Shown here: piece by piece, positions 7,185 to 8,204 of the stretch
Layout of the letters: each line of letters opens with the position of its first letter
Position numbering within the stretch: position 1 is the first letter of the stretch
NCBI GenBank assembly: GCA_003646305.1
Contig: QNFJ01000094.1
Coordinates: 1-8,204 of the forward strand
Reading direction: 5' to 3'
Length of the DNA stretch: 8,204 nucleotides
Source of the DNA: Gammaproteobacteria bacterium
Lineage (GTDB): Bacteria; Pseudomonadota; Gammaproteobacteria; Methylococcales; UBA2780
The notes under the pieces: generated by a model
What the model saw: only the letters and a program-made list of their open reading frames with translations
What the model was told of the DNA's origin: nothing
Database searches by the model: none
Made by a program: the position numbers and the translations under genes

Positions 7185-7265
7185 TGGTAGCCAAGTTTTG
7201 ATTAATGATTAAGCAGCCGCTGATTTTCCCATAATCAGACTGCCCGCGAAACTACATTGGTGCTT

Positions 7266-7295
7266 AGTATACGAAAGCTACTTAATCGTTGTTAA
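7266..7295 (-). promoter_or_regulatory. Candidate sigma-70 promoter for mfd-csiV
   Basis: On the minus strand TTAACA (7295-7290, 5 of 6) is followed after 18 bp by TATACT (7271-7266, 5 of 6). Transcription would start near 7259 and give a leader of about 75 nt. The -35 lies within the last codons of the upstream rhodanese-like gene, and the -10 is just past its stop. mfd can therefore probably be transcribed apart from that gene. Confidence 0.45.
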
Positions 7296-7934
7296 GCCGA
7301 GAGTTTCCCAGGTTTGCATTCCATCTCGATACCATTTTAGTTTCTCGGCGGGGTAACCCATTTTTAAAAGTGCCTTGATGCTATTTGCAGATTGTCCACA
7401 CCACATGCCATTACAAAAGAGTACAAGTGTTTTTGCGCCAGAAAAATCCCAATCATCATCCAATTCAGTGGCATTGAATTGATTTTCAAGAATCTCACCA
7501 ATTGAGATTGAGTCGGCACCACTATCCTGATTAAGTGAGGTCCATGGAATATTGATAGAACCGGGTATTGTTCCTTTTTTAACCCAGTCAGGCGTGCGAG
7601 AGTCGATAATCAATATTTGGTTATTATCACGCTGCATCTGTTGAAGGTAACCGATTACCTCGAGCTCACCGACGGTTTCAATCCCTGGAGCCAGTTTTAT
7701 AGGTTGAATACAGAAGCGTGGACAAGGGCGTGAGGTTAGAGCGTAATTATCAGCAATTCTGTTTTTTGTATTCTGGTTTCTCTGGATTGAGATGAGGCTG
7801 CCATTGTGCATCACTTTGATTGATGAGATTTCACGGCTAATTTTGACGGCTAATTCCTCAGCAAATGCGGGGAATGAGGCAAGCGTTGAAATGGACAAAA
7901 TAAGGAGGCAGGTGGTTTTACTTGATCTGTTCAT
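7278..7934 (-). CDS. Secreted rhodanese-like domain protein
   Basis: A 218-residue protein with a signal peptide (MNRSSK, a Leu/Ile/Ser core, cleavage near Ala-Phe-Ala at 23-25) and therefore probably periplasmic. Residues 30-100 carry a region ending in SRPCPRFCIQPI (68-79, cysteines 71 and 75) and LAPGIETVGELEVIGYL. A single rhodanese domain follows: ILIIDSRTPDWVKKGTIPGSINIPW (107-131) and the loop LFCNGMWCGQS (172-182, cysteines 174 and 179), then KMGYPAEKLKWYRDGMQTWE. C174 aligns with the catalytic cysteine, consistent with sulfane-sulfur transfer or a thiol redox role. The substrate is unknown. The start at 7934 was chosen because it gives a normal signal peptide and has GGAG 8 nt upstream. 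In-frame ATGs at 7967 and 8033 are less likely. It lies 93 nt upstream of mfd on the same strand. Confidence 0.8.
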   Translation of the reverse strand: MNRSSKTTCLLILSISTLASFPAFAEELAVKISREISSIKVMHNGSLISIQRNQNTKNRIADNYALTSRPCPRFCIQPIKLAPGIETVGELEVIGYLQQMQRDNNQILIIDSRTPDWVKKGTIPGSINIPWTSLNQDSGADSISIGEILENQFNATELDDDWDFSGAKTLVLFCNGMWCGQSANSIKALLKMGYPAEKLKWYRDGMQTWETLGLTTIK

Positions 7935-7942
7935 ATTTGAAT

Positions 7943-7946
7943 CTCC
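7943..7946 (-). promoter_or_regulatory. Shine-Dalgarno site that supports the rhodanese-like start
   Basis: GGAG on the minus strand lies 8 nt before the ATG at 7934-7932. A competing AGGGG at 7977-7973 stands 5 nt before an in-frame ATG at 7967, which would add 11 residues (MSELVPFGDSN) ahead of the signal peptide. The 7934 start is preferred because its N-terminus is a standard basic n-region. Confidence 0.45.
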
Positions 7947-8061
7947 AAAAGGGACTAATTCGCTCATCCTATCCCCTGTGAGAGTAGAAATAAAGAGAAA
8001 GTAGTTACTGGAAATAATAGTTTTAATCGGCAATAGAGGGGTTGGGTAGTGGGGATATTAT

Positions 8062-8075
8062 ATTGGTTAACTAAT
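8062..8075. promoter_or_regulatory. Near-palindrome, possible operator
   Basis: ATTGGTTAACTAAT is a 14-bp inverted repeat around GTTAAC with one mismatched pair. It lies beside a minus-strand TATAAT (8062-8057), where a regulator could block or assist the rhodanese-like promoter. Such palindromes arise by chance in AT-rich DNA, and no regulator is known here. Confidence 0.2.
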
Positions 8076-8162
8076 GTCTTGCAGGTATATATTGCGTTTA
8101 ATTTTGATTAATATTATATTAGTCAGGCTTGATTGGATTTATAAACAACTATGGGAATTAAT

Positions 8163-8204
8163 ATGTCTAACTTAACTAACCTTTCAGAAAGTGAACTGCA
8201 ACAA
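8163..8204 (+). CDS. N-terminal fragment of an unidentified protein (3' end outside window)
   Basis: An ATG at 8163 opens a frame that reaches the window edge and encodes MSNLTNLSESELQQ. A GGGA at 8153-8156 lies 6 nt upstream and is a reasonable ribosome site. An in-frame ATG at 8151 would add MGIN but lacks a clear site. The polar, Leu-rich start with 'N-L-[ST]-x-x-E-L' resembles the N-termini of several small coiled-coil proteins, including H-NS-type proteins, but 14 residues do not permit a call. It is divergent from the rhodanese-like gene. Confidence 0.45.
   Translation, partial: MSNLTNLSESELQQ

Larger units (their letters stand above)
7935..8162. other. AT-rich divergent intergenic region
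   Basis: This 228-bp stretch separates the minus-strand rhodanese-like gene from a plus-strand gene that begins at the window edge, so it should hold two divergent promoters. The part from 8041 to 8160 is notably AT-rich. ATATTATATT occurs exactly twice, at 8055-8064 and 8111-8120. Each copy contains a perfect TATAAT on the minus strand (8062-8057 and 8118-8113), but neither has a convincing -35 at 16-18 bp. I see no RNA gene or riboswitch-like structure. Confidence 0.4.

Noticed and set aside
7198..7212. TTGATTAATGATTAA upstream of mfd as an FNR-type site
   Set aside because: Only the left half matches TTGAT; the right half does not match ATCAA at the required spacing.
7220..7238. Small hairpin (CTGATT/AATCAG, 7-nt loop) between the rhodanese-like gene and mfd, considered as a terminator
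   Set aside because: The stem is only 6 bp and AT-rich, and there is no T-tract on the minus strand after it. It is not a credible intrinsic terminator.
7935..8033. 33-residue N-terminal extension of the rhodanese-like protein from an ATG at 8033
   Set aside because: It would place a hydrophobic, non-signal stretch before a standard signal peptide, and the start at 7934 has a suitable ribosome site.

Overview
The window looks like chromosomal core DNA from a gammaproteobacterium. The gene order nagZ, a purine phosphoribosyltransferase, a methylthioinosine-type phosphorylase, then a convergent csiV and mfd resembles the nagZ/MTIP/mfd neighbourhood I know from Pseudomonas. CsiV-type proteins and MTIP-type phosphorylases also point to this class. 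Coding density is high, base composition is moderate, and I see no tRNA, rRNA, insertion sequence, CRISPR array or phage gene. The periplasmic rhodanese-like protein would suit a sulfur-oxidising or marine lineage, but that is inference. The species cannot be fixed from the sequence.

Layout from left to right. Positions 1-102 hold the C-terminal end of an unidentified plus-strand gene. Its 3' end overlaps a convergent minus-strand gene (80-481) for a small FliL-domain protein with a cleavable signal peptide. A 96-bp divergent spacer carries a likely sigma-70 promoter for a plus-strand operon: nagZ (578-1609), hpt-like phosphoribosyltransferase (1606-2157) and mtnP (2158-2895). The genes overlap by 4 nt or abut directly. 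mtnP converges on and overlaps csiV by 21 nt. csiV (2875-3720) follows mfd (3717-7184) on the minus strand with another 4-nt ATGA overlap. Upstream of mfd lies a secreted rhodanese-like protein (7278-7934, minus). A divergent AT-rich intergenic region (7935-8162) precedes the first 14 codons of a further plus-strand gene, which runs off the window.

How the genes work together. MtnP is expected to split 5'-methylthioinosine into hypoxanthine and methylthioribose-1-phosphate, and the adjacent phosphoribosyltransferase can return hypoxanthine to IMP. The two therefore form a compact purine-salvage step off polyamine/methionine metabolism. NagZ in the same operon recycles cell-wall muropeptides. 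On the other strand, Mfd (transcription-coupled repair) is translationally coupled to CsiV, a periplasmic peptidoglycan-binding factor. Wall metabolism thus appears in both converging operons, although the coupling to mfd has no obvious mechanistic reason.

I do not see a clear new biological system here. The least-explained items are the secreted rhodanese-like protein with two cysteine pairs, the flagellum-orphan FliL-like protein, and the AT-rich divergent region at the right end.
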